64,000 bases of DNA from Streptosporangium roseum DSM 43021 (lineage in GTDB: Bacteria; Actinomycetota; Actinomycetes; Streptosporangiales; Streptosporangiaceae), in assembly GCF_000024865.1 (NCBI RefSeq), contig NC_013595.1, forward strand, positions 2,170,001 to 2,234,000, given 5' to 3'. Below, one piece after another: positions 51,063 to 59,655 of this stretch (its first letter is position 1; each line of letters opens with the position of its first letter). The notes beneath the pieces were generated by a model that saw only the letters and a list, made by a program, of their open reading frames with translations, was not told the origin of the DNA and searched no databases. The position numbers and the translations under genes were made by a program.

Positions 51063-51968
51063 ATGAGCGGTATCTGCGACGGACGTGTGGTGATCGTGAC
51101 CGGGGCCGGGCGCGGCATCGGGCGGGAACACGCCCTGGAGTTCGCCAAACAGGGGGCGAAGGTCGTGGTCAACGACCTCGGCACCGGGCCCGGGGGGGAC
51201 GGCCGGTCCGGCGGGCCCGCGCTGGAGGTGGTCGAGGAGATCCGCGACCTGGGAGGCCGGGCGGTGGCCAACAGCGACGACGTCGCCGACTGGGAGGGCG
51301 CGGAGCGGCTGGTCAAGGTGGCGCTGAGCGCCTACGGGCGGCTGGACGTGCTGGTGAACAACGCCGGGTTCGTCCGTGACCGGATGCTCGTCTCGATGAC
51401 CGAGCAGGAGTGGGACGAGGTGATCCGGGTCCACCTCAAGGGCCACTTCCTGCCGCTGCGGCACGCCGGGGCGCACTGGCGGGAGCGGGCGAAGGCGGAC
51501 GGGCCCGTGGACGCCCGCGTGATCAACACCTCCTCCGGGGCCGGATTGCTCGGCAGCGTCGGACAGGGCAACTACGCCGCGGCCAAGGCGGGCATCGCGG
51601 CCCTCACCCAGGTGGCCGCCGCCGAGCTCGGCCGCTACGGCGTCACGGTGAACGCGATCGCCCCGGCCGCGCGGACCCGGATGACCGAGGAGGTCTTCGC
51701 CGCGACGATGGCCAGGCCCGAAGGCGGGTTCGACGCCATGGACCCGGCCAACGTGGCGCCACTGGTGGCCTGGCTCGGCTCGGCCGCCTCCGCCCACGTC
51801 ACTGGGCGGGTGTTCGAGGTCGAGGGAGGCGCCGTCTCGCTGGCCGACGGCTGGCGGCACGGCCCCCGCGTGGACAGGGGCGCCCGCTGGGAGCCCACCG
51901 AGATCGGCGCGGCGGTCGCGAAACTCCTGAGCGAGGCGGCCGAGCCGGAGCCGGTCTACGGGGCGTAG
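51063..51968 (+). CDS. SDR-family oxidoreductase (Rv3548c-like)
   Basis: The sequence reads VVIVTGAGRGIGREHALEFA, VNDLGTG and LVNNAGFVRDRML, with the active site INTSSGAGLLGSVGQGNYAAAKAG. It is the longer SDR type (301 aa) close to the dehydrogenase part of multifunctional enzyme type 2 (17-beta-HSD4 group) and Rv3548c. AAGGAGATTTG precedes the ATG. With the previous SDR and the ipd genes it belongs to the steroid-ring group. Confidence 0.85.
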   Translation: MSGICDGRVVIVTGAGRGIGREHALEFAKQGAKVVVNDLGTGPGGDGRSGGPALEVVEEIRDLGGRAVANSDDVADWEGAERLVKVALSAYGRLDVLVNNAGFVRDRMLVSMTEQEWDEVIRVHLKGHFLPLRHAGAHWRERAKADGPVDARVINTSSGAGLLGSVGQGNYAAAKAGIAALTQVAAAELGRYGVTVNAIAPAARTRMTEEVFAATMARPEGGFDAMDPANVAPLVAWLGSAASAHVTGRVFEVEGGAVSLADGWRHGPRVDRGARWEPTEIGAAVAKLLSEAAEPEPVYGA

Positions 51969-52075
51969 TCACCGGCCGGACCGCAGGAGTGGCCTTCGGT
52001 GAGAGACGTGCGCTCAGCTCATGTCCTCCGGTACGCCAGCGCCGGTGCGGCCCCTTCCTGCCGCTCCCTTGGTGG

Positions 52076-52119
52076 ACAGTTGTGCCCCGCGGGCCCCTGT
52101 CTCCGCAGGGCACAACTGT
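52076..52119. terminator. Hairpin between convergent SDR and anti-sigma-like genes
   Basis: ACAGTTGTGCCC (52076-52087) and GGGCACAACTGT (52108-52119) form a perfect 12-bp stem with a 20-base loop. It lies about midway between the two converging stop codons and may terminate both transcripts. Confidence 0.65.
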
Positions 52120-52176
52120 GCTTGACGCACTCGGGTCACGTTTCGACCCGCCGGTGGTGACCCGCCGCGGTGGTGG

Positions 52177-53061
52177 TCAGCTCGTGGGAGTGGCCCGGTG
52201 GGCGGGGCCCCTCCAGGCGAAGGTGATGTCCTTCTCCTGCTCGACGACCTGGCCCATCGCGTCGTAGGCGGTCACGGTGACCGATGGGGTGTCGAGGACC
52301 GTGGGCTTGCCCGAGGCGTCTACGCCACCTTCAGGACTTGGAGCCGTCGTTCCGAGCACCCGCCCGACGAAGAAGCCGTTGGCCACTTGCGCATCGGTGC
52401 GCTGCCCGCCTGCCCAGTCGATCTCCACCCGCCGCACGCCGGATGCGACGCGCCCGGCCACGACCCGGTAGGAGCCGCCGCTCTGGTCGTCGTCCCGCAT
52501 GCCGTGTGAGTCCGTCTGCACCTCGTAGGCATCCACAGTGAGGCTTCCGGACAGGCCAGCCGCCAGATCACCGGGAGGCTTGTAGCCCCAATAGGTGAAC
52601 ACCGCGCGCTCGGCGAACGCCTCGTACTTCTGCGGCGTGCAGAACACGAAGCCGGCAGTGCTGCCGACGAGTGCCGTCGACCCCACCGCGTCCCGGTACT
52701 CCACCAGCACGCGGAAGTCCTCGGCCCTGCCGTGCTCGGGAATCCGCTGCTTGCCGTCCATGCCGTGTACCGGGCCTCCCATGGGCATGCACTCACGTAC
52801 CGCCCGCAGTTGCTCGGGGGTGTTCTGCGGCAGTTCGATGATCTTGGCGGCGGTGTCCTGACCTCCGGCGGAGGGGATGACGACGAGTACGCCGGCCACG
52901 GAAGCCGCGGCGACCGCGAGTCCGGCGAGCGACCACGACAGCCGACGGCGCCTCGATGATCCGGTGGCCGCCCGGGAGGCGTAGGCGAGCGCGTCGACCG
53001 GCCGGGCCTCGCCCGCGATCCGCCGCAGTTCGTCGGCGATCTTCTGCTCGTTGACGGTCAT
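52177..53061 (-). CDS. Membrane-anchored anti-sigma-like protein
   Basis: A short cytoplasmic N-terminus (MTVNEQKIADELRRIAGEARP) precedes one membrane segment at about residues 43-63 (LSWSLAGLAVAAASVAGVLVV) and a large outside domain without recognisable enzyme motifs. The gene overlaps or adjoins the SigE-type sigma gene, the usual layout for sigma factor plus membrane anti-sigma. No zinc-binding HxxxCxxC is present, so its role as an anti-sigma is inferred from position. Confidence 0.65.
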   Translation of the reverse strand: MTVNEQKIADELRRIAGEARPVDALAYASRAATGSSRRRRLSWSLAGLAVAAASVAGVLVVIPSAGGQDTAAKIIELPQNTPEQLRAVRECMPMGGPVHGMDGKQRIPEHGRAEDFRVLVEYRDAVGSTALVGSTAGFVFCTPQKYEAFAERAVFTYWGYKPPGDLAAGLSGSLTVDAYEVQTDSHGMRDDDQSGGSYRVVAGRVASGVRRVEIDWAGGQRTDAQVANGFFVGRVLGTTAPSPEGGVDASGKPTVLDTPSVTVTAYDAMGQVVEQEKDITFAWRGPAHRATPTS

Positions 53062-53062
53062 G

Positions 53063-53563
53063 TCAGGCCTCCAGGGTGATGGGTTCGCCGACCAGCTCGC
53101 GGAGCCGGACGACCGCCTGATGGGTCTGGCTGCGCACGGTTCCCACCGAGCAGCCCATGATCTTCGCGACCTCCGATTCGGAAAGGTCCTCGTAGTAGCG
53201 CAGCACCAGGACCGCGCGTTTGCGCACCGGCAGGGTGCGCAGCGCCTGTTGCAGGGTGAGGCGGGTCTCGACCTCGCCGGTGCGGTCGGCGATCGCCTGC
53301 TCGGGGAGTGCCTGGACCACCCGTTCGCGGCCCCAGCGGGGACTTCGCCAGCGGCCGACCTGCTCGTGGTACATCACCCGCCGCACGTAGGCCTCGGGAT
53401 TGCCGCGGATTTTCCGCCAATGTCCGGCGGTCTTCATCAGCGCCGTCTGCAGCAGGTCCTCGGCGGCGTGCTGGTCGTTGGTCAGGACGTAGGCGAGCCT
53501 GATCAGGCTGTCCGATCGGCTGGCCACGAATTCGGCGAATTCGCGTTGTTGGTCGGGATGCAA
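53063..53563 (-). CDS. SigE-family ECF RNA polymerase sigma factor
   Basis: Region 2 (FVASRSDSLIRLAYVLTND, AAEDLLQTALMKT) and region 4 (LPVRKRAVLVLRYYEDLSES then EVAKIMGCSVGTVRSQTH) are complete in 166 residues, as in the actinobacterial SigE-like ECF group. The start is TTG at 53563, supported by GAGGAG seven bases upstream. It is followed directly by the membrane protein gene, suggesting a sigma/anti-sigma pair. Confidence 0.9.
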   Translation of the reverse strand: MHPDQQREFAEFVASRSDSLIRLAYVLTNDQHAAEDLLQTALMKTAGHWRKIRGNPEAYVRRVMYHEQVGRWRSPRWGRERVVQALPEQAIADRTGEVETRLTLQQALRTLPVRKRAVLVLRYYEDLSESEVAKIMGCSVGTVRSQTHQAVVRLRELVGEPITLEA

Positions 53564-53705
53564 GGCTCTCCTCGGGTCTCATCCGTTTAGATGCGACCGA
53601 GGCCATGCATCTATGGCGTCCTGCCGACTGTTGGGCCTGCTGGCTTTCCGGAGGTCGATATCGGGGTGCGGCTTGGAATGCGGCAGGAAGGGGCCGCACA
53701 GACTC

Positions 53706-53742
53706 TGATGTACCGGATAACAGCCCCTTATCCGGTACATCA
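53706..53742. repeat. Perfect 15-bp inverted repeat
   Basis: TGATGTACCGGATAA (53706-53720) and TTATCCGGTACATCA (53728-53742) flank the 7-base loop CAGCCCC. The stem is very stable. It lies 140 bp upstream of the sigma-factor start and at the 3' side of the Tn3 transposase scrap. It may be a terminator, an operator, or a recombination scar. Confidence 0.8.
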
Positions 53743-53840
53743 ACCCATGTCCGCCGCGCGTCGCCCATCAGGCTCCCGGCCGGCGGCAACATCTGGGTGG
53801 TGATCAACGACGCAGGTGTTGGCCTCGCGCAGCGTCTCCT

Positions 53841-54188
53841 CTGGTTGGTGGAGCGGCGCGCCACCTGGGGCAGGAACCGGCGCCGCTCGTTCGGCAGCGC
53901 CGACAGGTTCAACTGGTCGGCGTCCATCGCGCGCAGCCACATCAGCTTGTCGATCGAGGCCTTCACCGCAGTGGTGGAGGCCTCCACCGCAGGTTTGGCC
54001 AGCCACTCCAACCGGGTGCACCCCAGCCCGGCATCGGCCTTCAGTAGCAGATCCAAATCCCAACGCACCTGCTCGGTCAACAAGTGGGCCACCTTGTGCG
54101 AAGTCAACTCTCCCGCCGCCGCCCGGGCCGTGCCGACCATCTTCGCCAACGCGATCGCCCCAGGCCGGATCACCTCGGGCTCGACCAT
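53841..54188 (-). pseudogene. Internal fragment of a Tn3-family transposase
   Basis: About 116 codons encode RPGAIALAKMVGTARA, then VAHLLTEQVRWDLDLLLKAD and DQLNLSALPNERRRFLPQVA, then RRSTNQ, which is the DUF4158-domain part of Tn3 transposases but clearly different in sequence from the tnpA at 13616-15595. The start and the rest of the gene are missing. It is a second, independent transposon remnant in the window. Confidence 0.75.
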
Positions 54189-54320
54189 TCCGCTGCGGGT
54201 ACGGCGTTGATCGGCGGCGTCCCGTGCCACGAGATCGGGAACCCGCTGCGGACGGCGGGCGCGGTGCTGGACGCACGGGCACCGCACCCCGGGACGAGGG
54301 TGACGGCCCCTCTTCGGCGA

Positions 54321-54524
54321 TCAGGGACGCGTGTCGAAGTCTCCGGCCTTCACCTGGCCGAGGAAGGCGGCCCAGCCCGCCGAGGAGAAGACGAGCTTGG
54401 GACCGCCGGGGTCTTTGGAGTCGCGGACGGCGACAAGGTCGGAGACAAGGGCGACCTCAACGCAGTTGTCGGTCGTTCCCTGGCTGAGTGAGCTCTTCCG
54501 CCAGGTGGCCTGGGAGAAGTTCAT
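54321..54524 (-). CDS. DUF397-domain small protein
   Basis: 67 residues with the DUF397 pattern (ATWRKSSLSQGTTDNCVEVA, VRDSKDPGGPKLVFSSAGWA). It lies directly downstream of an XRE/DUF5753 regulator on the same strand, the standard pairing in Streptomyces-type genomes (WhiJ-like loci), where it probably modulates its regulator. Confidence 0.9.
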   Translation of the reverse strand: MNFSQATWRKSSLSQGTTDNCVEVALVSDLVAVRDSKDPGGPKLVFSSAGWAAFLGQVKAGDFDTRP

Positions 54525-54536
54525 GAGGGGGGTGCC

Positions 54537-55385
54537 TCACTTCAATTTGTCGATCATGTCGGACAGATAGGCGAGGGACGCGTCGGGAGCAAGAGCCGTT
54601 GCGCACAGATGCTGGAAGACCAGCGTATAACGGGCAAGCTCTTGTGGCTTTTCCAGATAGAGGCCATCTGTTCCGGTCTCCACATAGACGATCTTCGGGT
54701 CCTCCGGGAATTCCATGATGACGAACTGACCGGCCATGCCCGCGTGCAGGCCGGCGGCGAGTGGGAGGACCTGGATGGTGACGTGCTCCAAGGGTTCGGT
54801 TTCAATGAGCCGTTGAAGTTGCTCCCGGACGACGAGCAGTGAGCTCAGCGGGCGGATCAGCGCGGCTTCATCGATGACGGCCCAGAAGCGTGGCGCGTCT
54901 TCCTGAGTGAGAAGGCACTGGCGCTTCATTCTCAGTGCCACGCGCCGTTCGACCTCGGCGGGATCGCGCACGAGTGCCGCACGGGTGATCTCCGCCGTGT
55001 AGGCGGGAGTTTGCAGCAGGCCGGGGATCACGAGGGGCTCGAAGGTGGAGATGGTCGAGGCTTCGGCTTCCAGGTCGACGTAGCTACCGGCCAATACGTC
55101 TTTGTAGGTGGTCCACCAACCGCGTTGGCGGGACTCCCTGGCAAGGGTGATCATCGCTTCGCGTTGCCCGGGGTCGATGACGCCGTAGACGTCGAGCAGG
55201 TCCCGTACATCACGAGGGTTGGGACGTTGCCATTGGGCGTTTTCGATCCGGCTGAGCTTGCCCCGTGACCACTCCAGGCGTTCGGCGACCAAGTCGGCGG
55301 TCATGTTCGCTGCTTCGCGCAAACGGCGCAGCTCAGCCGAGAGGCGACGGCGCCTGACGGTAGGACTCTGCCTGCTGGTGGTCAT
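54537..55385 (-). CDS. XRE-family regulator with DUF5753 effector domain
   Basis: An XRE helix-turn-helix (LRRLREAANMTADLVAERLEW, SRGKLSRIENAQ) is followed by the DUF5753 domain (VIPGLLQTPAYTAEITRAAL, FVIMEFPEDPKIVYVET). The ATG at 55385 follows GGAG. Paralogues with DUF397 partners control development and antibiotic production in Streptomyces. The gene is divergent from a small-protein/ATPase pair. Confidence 0.9.
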   Translation of the reverse strand: MTTSRQSPTVRRRRLSAELRRLREAANMTADLVAERLEWSRGKLSRIENAQWQRPNPRDVRDLLDVYGVIDPGQREAMITLARESRQRGWWTTYKDVLAGSYVDLEAEASTISTFEPLVIPGLLQTPAYTAEITRAALVRDPAEVERRVALRMKRQCLLTQEDAPRFWAVIDEAALIRPLSSLLVVREQLQRLIETEPLEHVTIQVLPLAAGLHAGMAGQFVIMEFPEDPKIVYVETGTDGLYLEKPQELARYTLVFQHLCATALAPDASLAYLSDMIDKLK

Positions 55386-55557
55386 GACCGCGTCTCCTTG
55401 TCGCCGGTTGTGATCGTAGGGCATCTGACTGAATCGGACATTGAAACTCCAATCGGAGAACGTCAAATATTGGCATTGCAAATTTGGCTGTCACGGTACA
55501 GGATGACGCCGGAACGTAATCGGTAGAACACTCGGCGTACGGCGAGAGGGCGACGGC

Positions 55558-55845
55558 ATGAGCGCATGTGATCCGAGAGAACAGTTCATCCACCTGGTGC
55601 GGCTCGGCCTGGATCTGCGAGGTCTCGGTGTCCGTACCTCGCTGGTGGTGCCCGTCGGCGGGCGGCCGGTCCTGGAGATCAGGTCGGCGGGTGAGACCCG
55701 CACTCGCATCACGGTCATCCGCCGTGCCTGCGGGTGGGCCTTCATCTGGCGCCCCTGGTGGGCGCGGCTGCGGCGGCCAGGCCAGTGGATATGGGCCGAG
55801 GCGGACAACGCGGCCGACGTCATCGTCTCGGCGGTAATCGCATGA
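55558..55845 (+). CDS. Small hypothetical protein (95 aa), coupled to the ATPase gene
   Basis: The sequence is Arg/Trp-rich (RRACGWAFIWRPWWARLRRP) with a C-terminal AADVIVSAVIA and matches no family I know. It ends with an ATGA overlap to the ATPase pseudogene, so it is translated together with it. It is divergent from the XRE regulator gene and is probably part of that signalling locus. Confidence 0.7.
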   Translation: MSACDPREQFIHLVRLGLDLRGLGVRTSLVVPVGGRPVLEIRSAGETRTRITVIRRACGWAFIWRPWWARLRRPGQWIWAEADNAADVIVSAVIA

Positions 55846-56366
55846 GCGCGTCCCGGCAGACCGTCTGCCGCTACGAACGACAACAGGCGGCCTCCGCCCG
55901 CTGGAGCGCTCTGCGCCTGCTCGCCCACGCGGAGTTCCCCGGCACGCCGTACTCGGTTTCCACGGCGCGTCTGTGGGTGCGCGAGCTCCTGTCCGGGAGG
56001 ATCGCCGACGCCGTCCTCGACGACGTGGTGCTGTTGCTGAGCGAGGTGGTCACCAACGCCGTCGTCCACTCCGACTCGGGACGCACGCCCGGCGGCTCGG
56101 TGATGGTCTGCCTGGGCGTCGGCGGCGGCATGGTCCACGTCGAGGTGATCGACGACGGGTCCGCGACGAGCGTTCCCTTCATCCGCGCCGCCAACGCCGA
56201 CAGCGACGGCGGGCGCGGCCTGTTCCTGGTGGAGACGATGGCGTCCGGATAGGGCACGCACCACGACGACGAGGCGGGCAACGCGGTCTGGTTCCACGTG
56301 GCGGACGGCACGGCGGGCACGTCCGCGCCCGCCGAAGACCGCCTGCCGGGGAGTGGACGCCGCTGA
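55842..56366 (+). pseudogene. Anti-sigma/kinase-like ATPase with an in-frame amber codon
   Basis: The HATPase_c_2 domain shows the N-box (LLLSEVVTNAVVHS), G1 (IDDGS) and G2 (GGRGLFLVETMASG), then TAG at 56250-56252, after which the frame continues GTHHDDEAGNAVWFHVADG to a stop at 56364-56366. Homologues have Trp at the TAG position (GWGTHH), so one G-to-A change has removed the last strand. Such proteins are usually kinases or anti-sigma factors in signalling clusters next to XRE/DUF397 genes. Confidence 0.8.
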
Positions 56367-56702
56367 GGCGCTTCCGCGATACGTTCCCGGGCAGACGATC
56401 AGACCGGCCCCCTTACGGTGGCCAGCCCTGCACTCCTTTCGGAAGTCGGAGTTGAGGAACCTGCGGACAGTCGTCAGCGCTGAGAACAATCATGGTGATG
56501 ATCCGGCGACGGGTTGGCGCATCCCGCAGTAGCCCTACGCCGGCTGCGGCGGAGCGGTTCCGCCGGCAACGGCATCCGCGGCCGAGCGCCCCAGTGATCC
56601 GCAAGCTGTTCCGCAGCGTAGGCCTCTACCCTTGCCGTGAATTACCGAGTGGCTGATGAGGGCCGTGATCGTCGGCCCTCATGCGGAGCGGCGGCCGGCG
56701 TT
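56367..56702. other. Intergenic region with MerR terminator
   Basis: No gene is visible. ATGAGGGCC (56656-56664) and GGCCCTCAT (56674-56682) form a perfect 9-bp hairpin 20 bp past the MerR stop codon (minus strand). The remainder shows nothing notable. Confidence 0.5.
56656..56682 (-). terminator. Hairpin terminator of the MerR gene
   Basis: A perfect 9-bp stem with a 9-base loop, ATGAGGGCC-N9-GGCCCTCAT, lies just past the MerR stop codon on the minus strand. Confidence 0.6.
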
Positions 56703-57128
56703 CTAGGGCCGCTGGTCGCGGGTGTGCTGCAGCTCGGCGTTGATACGCAGGGCCTCAGCGAGCTGGTCTTCCAAAATGATGATGCGGCAGGCGGCCTCCA
56801 GGGCGGTGCCCTGGTCGACGAGCTCTCGCGCGCGGGCGGCCAGGCGCAGCTGGTAGCGCGAATAGCGGCGGTGACCACCGTCGGAGCGCTGCGGCTCGAT
56901 CAGTTTGGCGGCGCCCAGGCTACGCAGGAAAGCCGGGGTGACGCCGAGCATCTCGGCGGCCCGGCCCATGCTGTAGGCAGGGTAGTCCTCGTCGTCGAAT
57001 CGGTGACCGGAGCTGTCACCGGATGCGGCGGGGGCTCTGTCGGCCTCCTCGGCCGGGTGGGCTCTGTCGGCGGTGTCTCGGAGCGTGGGACTCGATCGGA
57101 CGGTCGACGCCATCGGTGCTTGATCCAT
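56703..57128 (-). CDS. MerR-family transcriptional regulator
   Basis: A disordered N-terminus of about 50 residues precedes a MerR winged helix (YSMGRAAEMLGVTPAFLRSL, then HRRYSRYQLRLAARARELVD) and a short coiled coil. Proteins of this kind (HspR or small-MerR type) are stand-alone regulators in actinomycetes. Two Met codons near the start (57128 and 57113) are possible. Downstream is a hairpin terminator. Confidence 0.85.
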   Translation of the reverse strand: MDQAPMASTVRSSPTLRDTADRAHPAEEADRAPAASGDSSGHRFDDEDYPAYSMGRAAEMLGVTPAFLRSLGAAKLIEPQRSDGGHRRYSRYQLRLAARARELVDQGTALEAACRIIILEDQLAEALRINAELQHTRDQRP

Positions 57129-57745
57129 ATAACCTTCCCGAATGCCAATAGGGGCCCCGGCGCCATGATGCGCCGGGGCCCACGAGGTTCAACACCATCT
57201 ACCGGCCATGTGGCCGACTTACCTGTTTCCGCATGTGGCCGCCCGGTGGGGGCGGGGATGCGGGGATCGCGTATGCGTGACCGTAGACCACCATCCAATC
57301 CGTGGAACTGCGGTACCCGTGCGGCGAACTTCAGCCGGCGACGGGCGATCCTGATGGCGTTCAACACTCCTTTCGTTTATTTCTGCTTGTTCTTCGAACT
57401 CGTTCACTGCTACTGCTGTGGCAGCGCGTCCACGGCTGGGGCCCTTCACTTGCGCTGGCCCTGGCACGTCCGACCTTCTGCCGTTCACTGCTACTGCTGT
57501 GGCAGCGCGTCCACGGCCGGAGCCCTTCACTTGCGGTGGCCCTGGCACGTCCGACCTTCTGCCCCTCTTTACTGCATCTTCTACTGCTATCCACGTCCGC
57601 CCGGGCAGTTCGTCGTGATACCTGGGTCCTGCTCTGCCCTCGTGGATCCGTTCCTTGCGATGTCAGAAACTCTATCCCCACCCGGCACGGATGTCTACCT
57701 CAGTCACTGCAGATTTTCGATCCCGAGGACGCGAGAGATGACGCT
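57129..57745. other. Gap with an 81-bp tandem repeat
   Basis: No gene is convincing in this 600-bp region. It contains the 81-bp duplication at 57402-57563. Because 81 is divisible by three, several open frames on both strands cross it and read as repeats (one contains WTRCHSSSSER twice), but none has a start signal or a known domain. Confidence 0.5.
57402..57563. repeat. 81-bp tandem repeat (two copies)
   Basis: Units beginning GTTCACTGCTACTGCTGTGG at 57402 and 57483 differ at only a few positions. They lie between the MerR and STAS genes. A recent tandem duplication is the simplest explanation. Confidence 0.8.
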
Positions 57746-58114
57746 TCACGCCGAGAGCAGGTCGGCGACAGCCTGCTCGGTGCTGTCGCGCAGCCCGAAG
57801 TGGGCCAGCAGACCGGTGCGCTCCAGCAGATGCCGCAGACCGTCCGGGACGCCTGCGAGCAGGAGTCGGCTGGTGGGGGTGGCCTGAACGCGCTGCAGGG
57901 TATGGGCCAGGACTCCCAGGGCAGTGGAGTCGTAAAAGGTCAGCTGCGACAGTTCCAGCACCAGGCGCGGGCCCGCGCTCGGTTCCCAGAGCGTGTCGAT
58001 GTGGTCGGTGAGCGTGGGCGCGGTGATGAAGTCCAGGTGCCCACCGACCTCCAGCACGCTGCAATGCCCACGATGGATCACCCGCACCCGCAACTCCTGC
58101 TGGTAATGATTCAC
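57746..58114 (-). CDS. STAS-domain anti-sigma factor antagonist
   Basis: The domain reads VRVIHRGHCSVLEVGGHLDF, LVLELSQLTFYDSTALGVLA (the phosphorylatable Ser/Thr region, DST) and LLLAGVPDGLRHLLERTG, as in SpoIIAA-type antagonists that bind anti-sigma kinases when unphosphorylated. GTG at 58114 is preferred because GGAGAAGGGG lies upstream; a longer open frame exists. A partner ATPase is the broken gene at 55842. Confidence 0.85.
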   Translation of the reverse strand: MNHYQQELRVRVIHRGHCSVLEVGGHLDFITAPTLTDHIDTLWEPSAGPRLVLELSQLTFYDSTALGVLAHTLQRVQATPTSRLLLAGVPDGLRHLLERTGLLAHFGLRDSTEQAVADLLSA

Positions 58115-58560
58115 CTCAGCCCCTTCTCCTGCCTGTCGCCGACGAAGCCCTGCGATACCCCGCTGAACAGCGGCGACGCTCAACGCCGCAGACGGAATGA
58201 AACAGGACTTCGTCGACGCGGCGCCAGATGGCGAGAGGGATCCTCTCCGGAGCGGCAGGGGCGAGAAGACGACAGGCGTCCGAAAATCGATGGCGGTCTC
58301 ATGGGGGCAACGCATCACCGCGGGGTGGAAGGTCACAGGTGCGGCGAGAGCTGGTGGGGTGGCCGGGGGCCGTCCATTTACGCGGTGCCGTACGGGGTTT
58401 CCTTGATCTGTTGGGATTGGCTGCGCTATGGCCGGTCAATCCCAACAGATCAAGGAAAACGCCTGAGCCGACGATCCACAGGATGCGGTTAATGTCTAGG
58501 TATGTGCCCTTGTGTAAGGTCCCTCGTATTCAGTTGGTACTGACATAAAGAGGGCATTCC
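58115..58560. other. Divergent intergenic region with a 22-bp inverted repeat
   Basis: The STAS gene and the ATP-grasp gene are transcribed away from this region. It contains the long inverted repeat at 58396-58456 and a short open frame (58197-58406) of no recognised identity. It should carry both promoters. Confidence 0.5.
58396..58456. repeat. Perfect 22-bp inverted repeat
   Basis: TTTCCTTGATCTGTTGGGAT then TG (58396-58417) is repeated inverted at 58435-58456 with a 17-base loop. Because it lies between divergent genes, it is unlikely to be a terminator for either. A mobile-element footprint or an operator are the main options. Confidence 0.85.
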
Positions 58561-59394
58561 ATGAGTGTTTCCGCAGCGTACGTGACCTATGCCGACTCGG
58601 ACGGAGTCGACGACGAGCAGGAGCCCACCCTCGCCGCCTGGGCCGGGGCCGGGATCACCGGGCATGTCGTGCGCTGGGACGACCCCGAGGTCGACTGGTC
58701 CGCGTTCGATGTCGTCGTGGTCCGCAGCGTCTGGGACTACGTGGACCGGCGGGCGGAGTTCCTCGACTGGGCCCGCCGGGTCGACTCCGTGACCCGGCTG
58801 CTCAACCCGGCCGCCGTGCTGGAACGCAACACCGACAAGACCTACCTGCGGGATCTGAAGGCCCCGGCCATCCCCACCTACTGGGTCGGGCCGGGCGAGG
58901 CCGTGGACTTCCCGGTCCTCGACGAGTACGTGGTCAAGCCCACGGTGTCGGCCGGGGCCCGTGACACGATCAGGACCGGCGACCGGCGGGAGGCCACGGC
59001 CCACGCCGCCCGGCTGGCCGCCGAGGGGCGGACCGCGATGATCCAGCCCTACCTGGACATGGTCGAGACCGAGGGGGAGACCTCGCTGCTCTACTTCGGC
59101 GGCCGGTTCAGCCACGCCATCCGGCGCAACCCGATGCTGGCGGGCAACGCCACCGCGCCGGGGGAGGGGAACAGCCACGGCGAGCTCCGCACCCCCGACC
59201 CGGACCAGGTAGCGCTGGCGGAGCAGGTGCTCGCCGAGTTCCCCGACGTGCTCTACGCCCGCGTGGACCTGGTCCGCCTCCCCGACGGCAGCCCGGCCCT
59301 CATCGAGCTGGAGCTCACCGAGCCCTACCTGTTCCTGCGCTACGCGCCCGACGCGGCGGCCAACCTGGCCCGCGCGCTGGCCGAGGCGCTCTGA
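58561..59394 (+). CDS. ATP-grasp domain protein of unknown function
   Basis: The 277-residue protein has a RimK/glutathione-synthetase-like ATP-grasp layout: an N-terminal Rossmann-like part (VTYADSDGVDDEQEP, VVVRSVWDYVDRRAEFLDW), then DKTYLRDL, YVVKPTVSAGARDT (nucleotide loop) and the metal-binding LIELELTEPYLFLRYA. These enzymes join an acyl phosphate to an amine; the substrate is unknown. It is a stand-alone gene, convergent with the M14 peptidase. Confidence 0.8.
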   Translation: MSVSAAYVTYADSDGVDDEQEPTLAAWAGAGITGHVVRWDDPEVDWSAFDVVVVRSVWDYVDRRAEFLDWARRVDSVTRLLNPAAVLERNTDKTYLRDLKAPAIPTYWVGPGEAVDFPVLDEYVVKPTVSAGARDTIRTGDRREATAHAARLAAEGRTAMIQPYLDMVETEGETSLLYFGGRFSHAIRRNPMLAGNATAPGEGNSHGELRTPDPDQVALAEQVLAEFPDVLYARVDLVRLPDGSPALIELELTEPYLFLRYAPDAAANLARALAEAL

Positions 59395-59460
59395 CCGCAG
59401 GGCCACGGCGCGTCCAGCCGTGGCCGCCGCAGGGGAGCCGCACAGACGCGCCGCCCCGGC

Positions 59461-59655
59461 GTGCGGCGCCGTACGTCATGCGGACATGCCGTCACCGGCG
59501 TGCGGCGCCGTACGGCACGTGGACATGCCGTCACCCGCGTGCGGCGCCGTACGGCACGCGGATGTGCCGTCACCGGCGTGCGGCGCCGTACGGCACGCGG
59601 ACATGCCGTCACCCGCGTGCGGCGCCGTACGGCACGCGGATGTGCCGGTACGGCG
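59461..59655. repeat. 39-bp tandem repeat (five copies)
   Basis: Five units of 39 bp, each starting GTGCGGCGCCGTACG and containing GCGGACATGCCGTCACC or GCGGATGTGCCGTCACC, run from 59461. Units 2 and 4, and units 3 and 5, are closest. There are no spacers, so it is not a CRISPR. It lies between converging stop codons. Confidence 0.85.

Noticed and set aside
59461..59655. CRISPR array from the 39-bp repeats
   Set aside because: The units are contiguous with no variable spacers, and there are no cas genes in the window.
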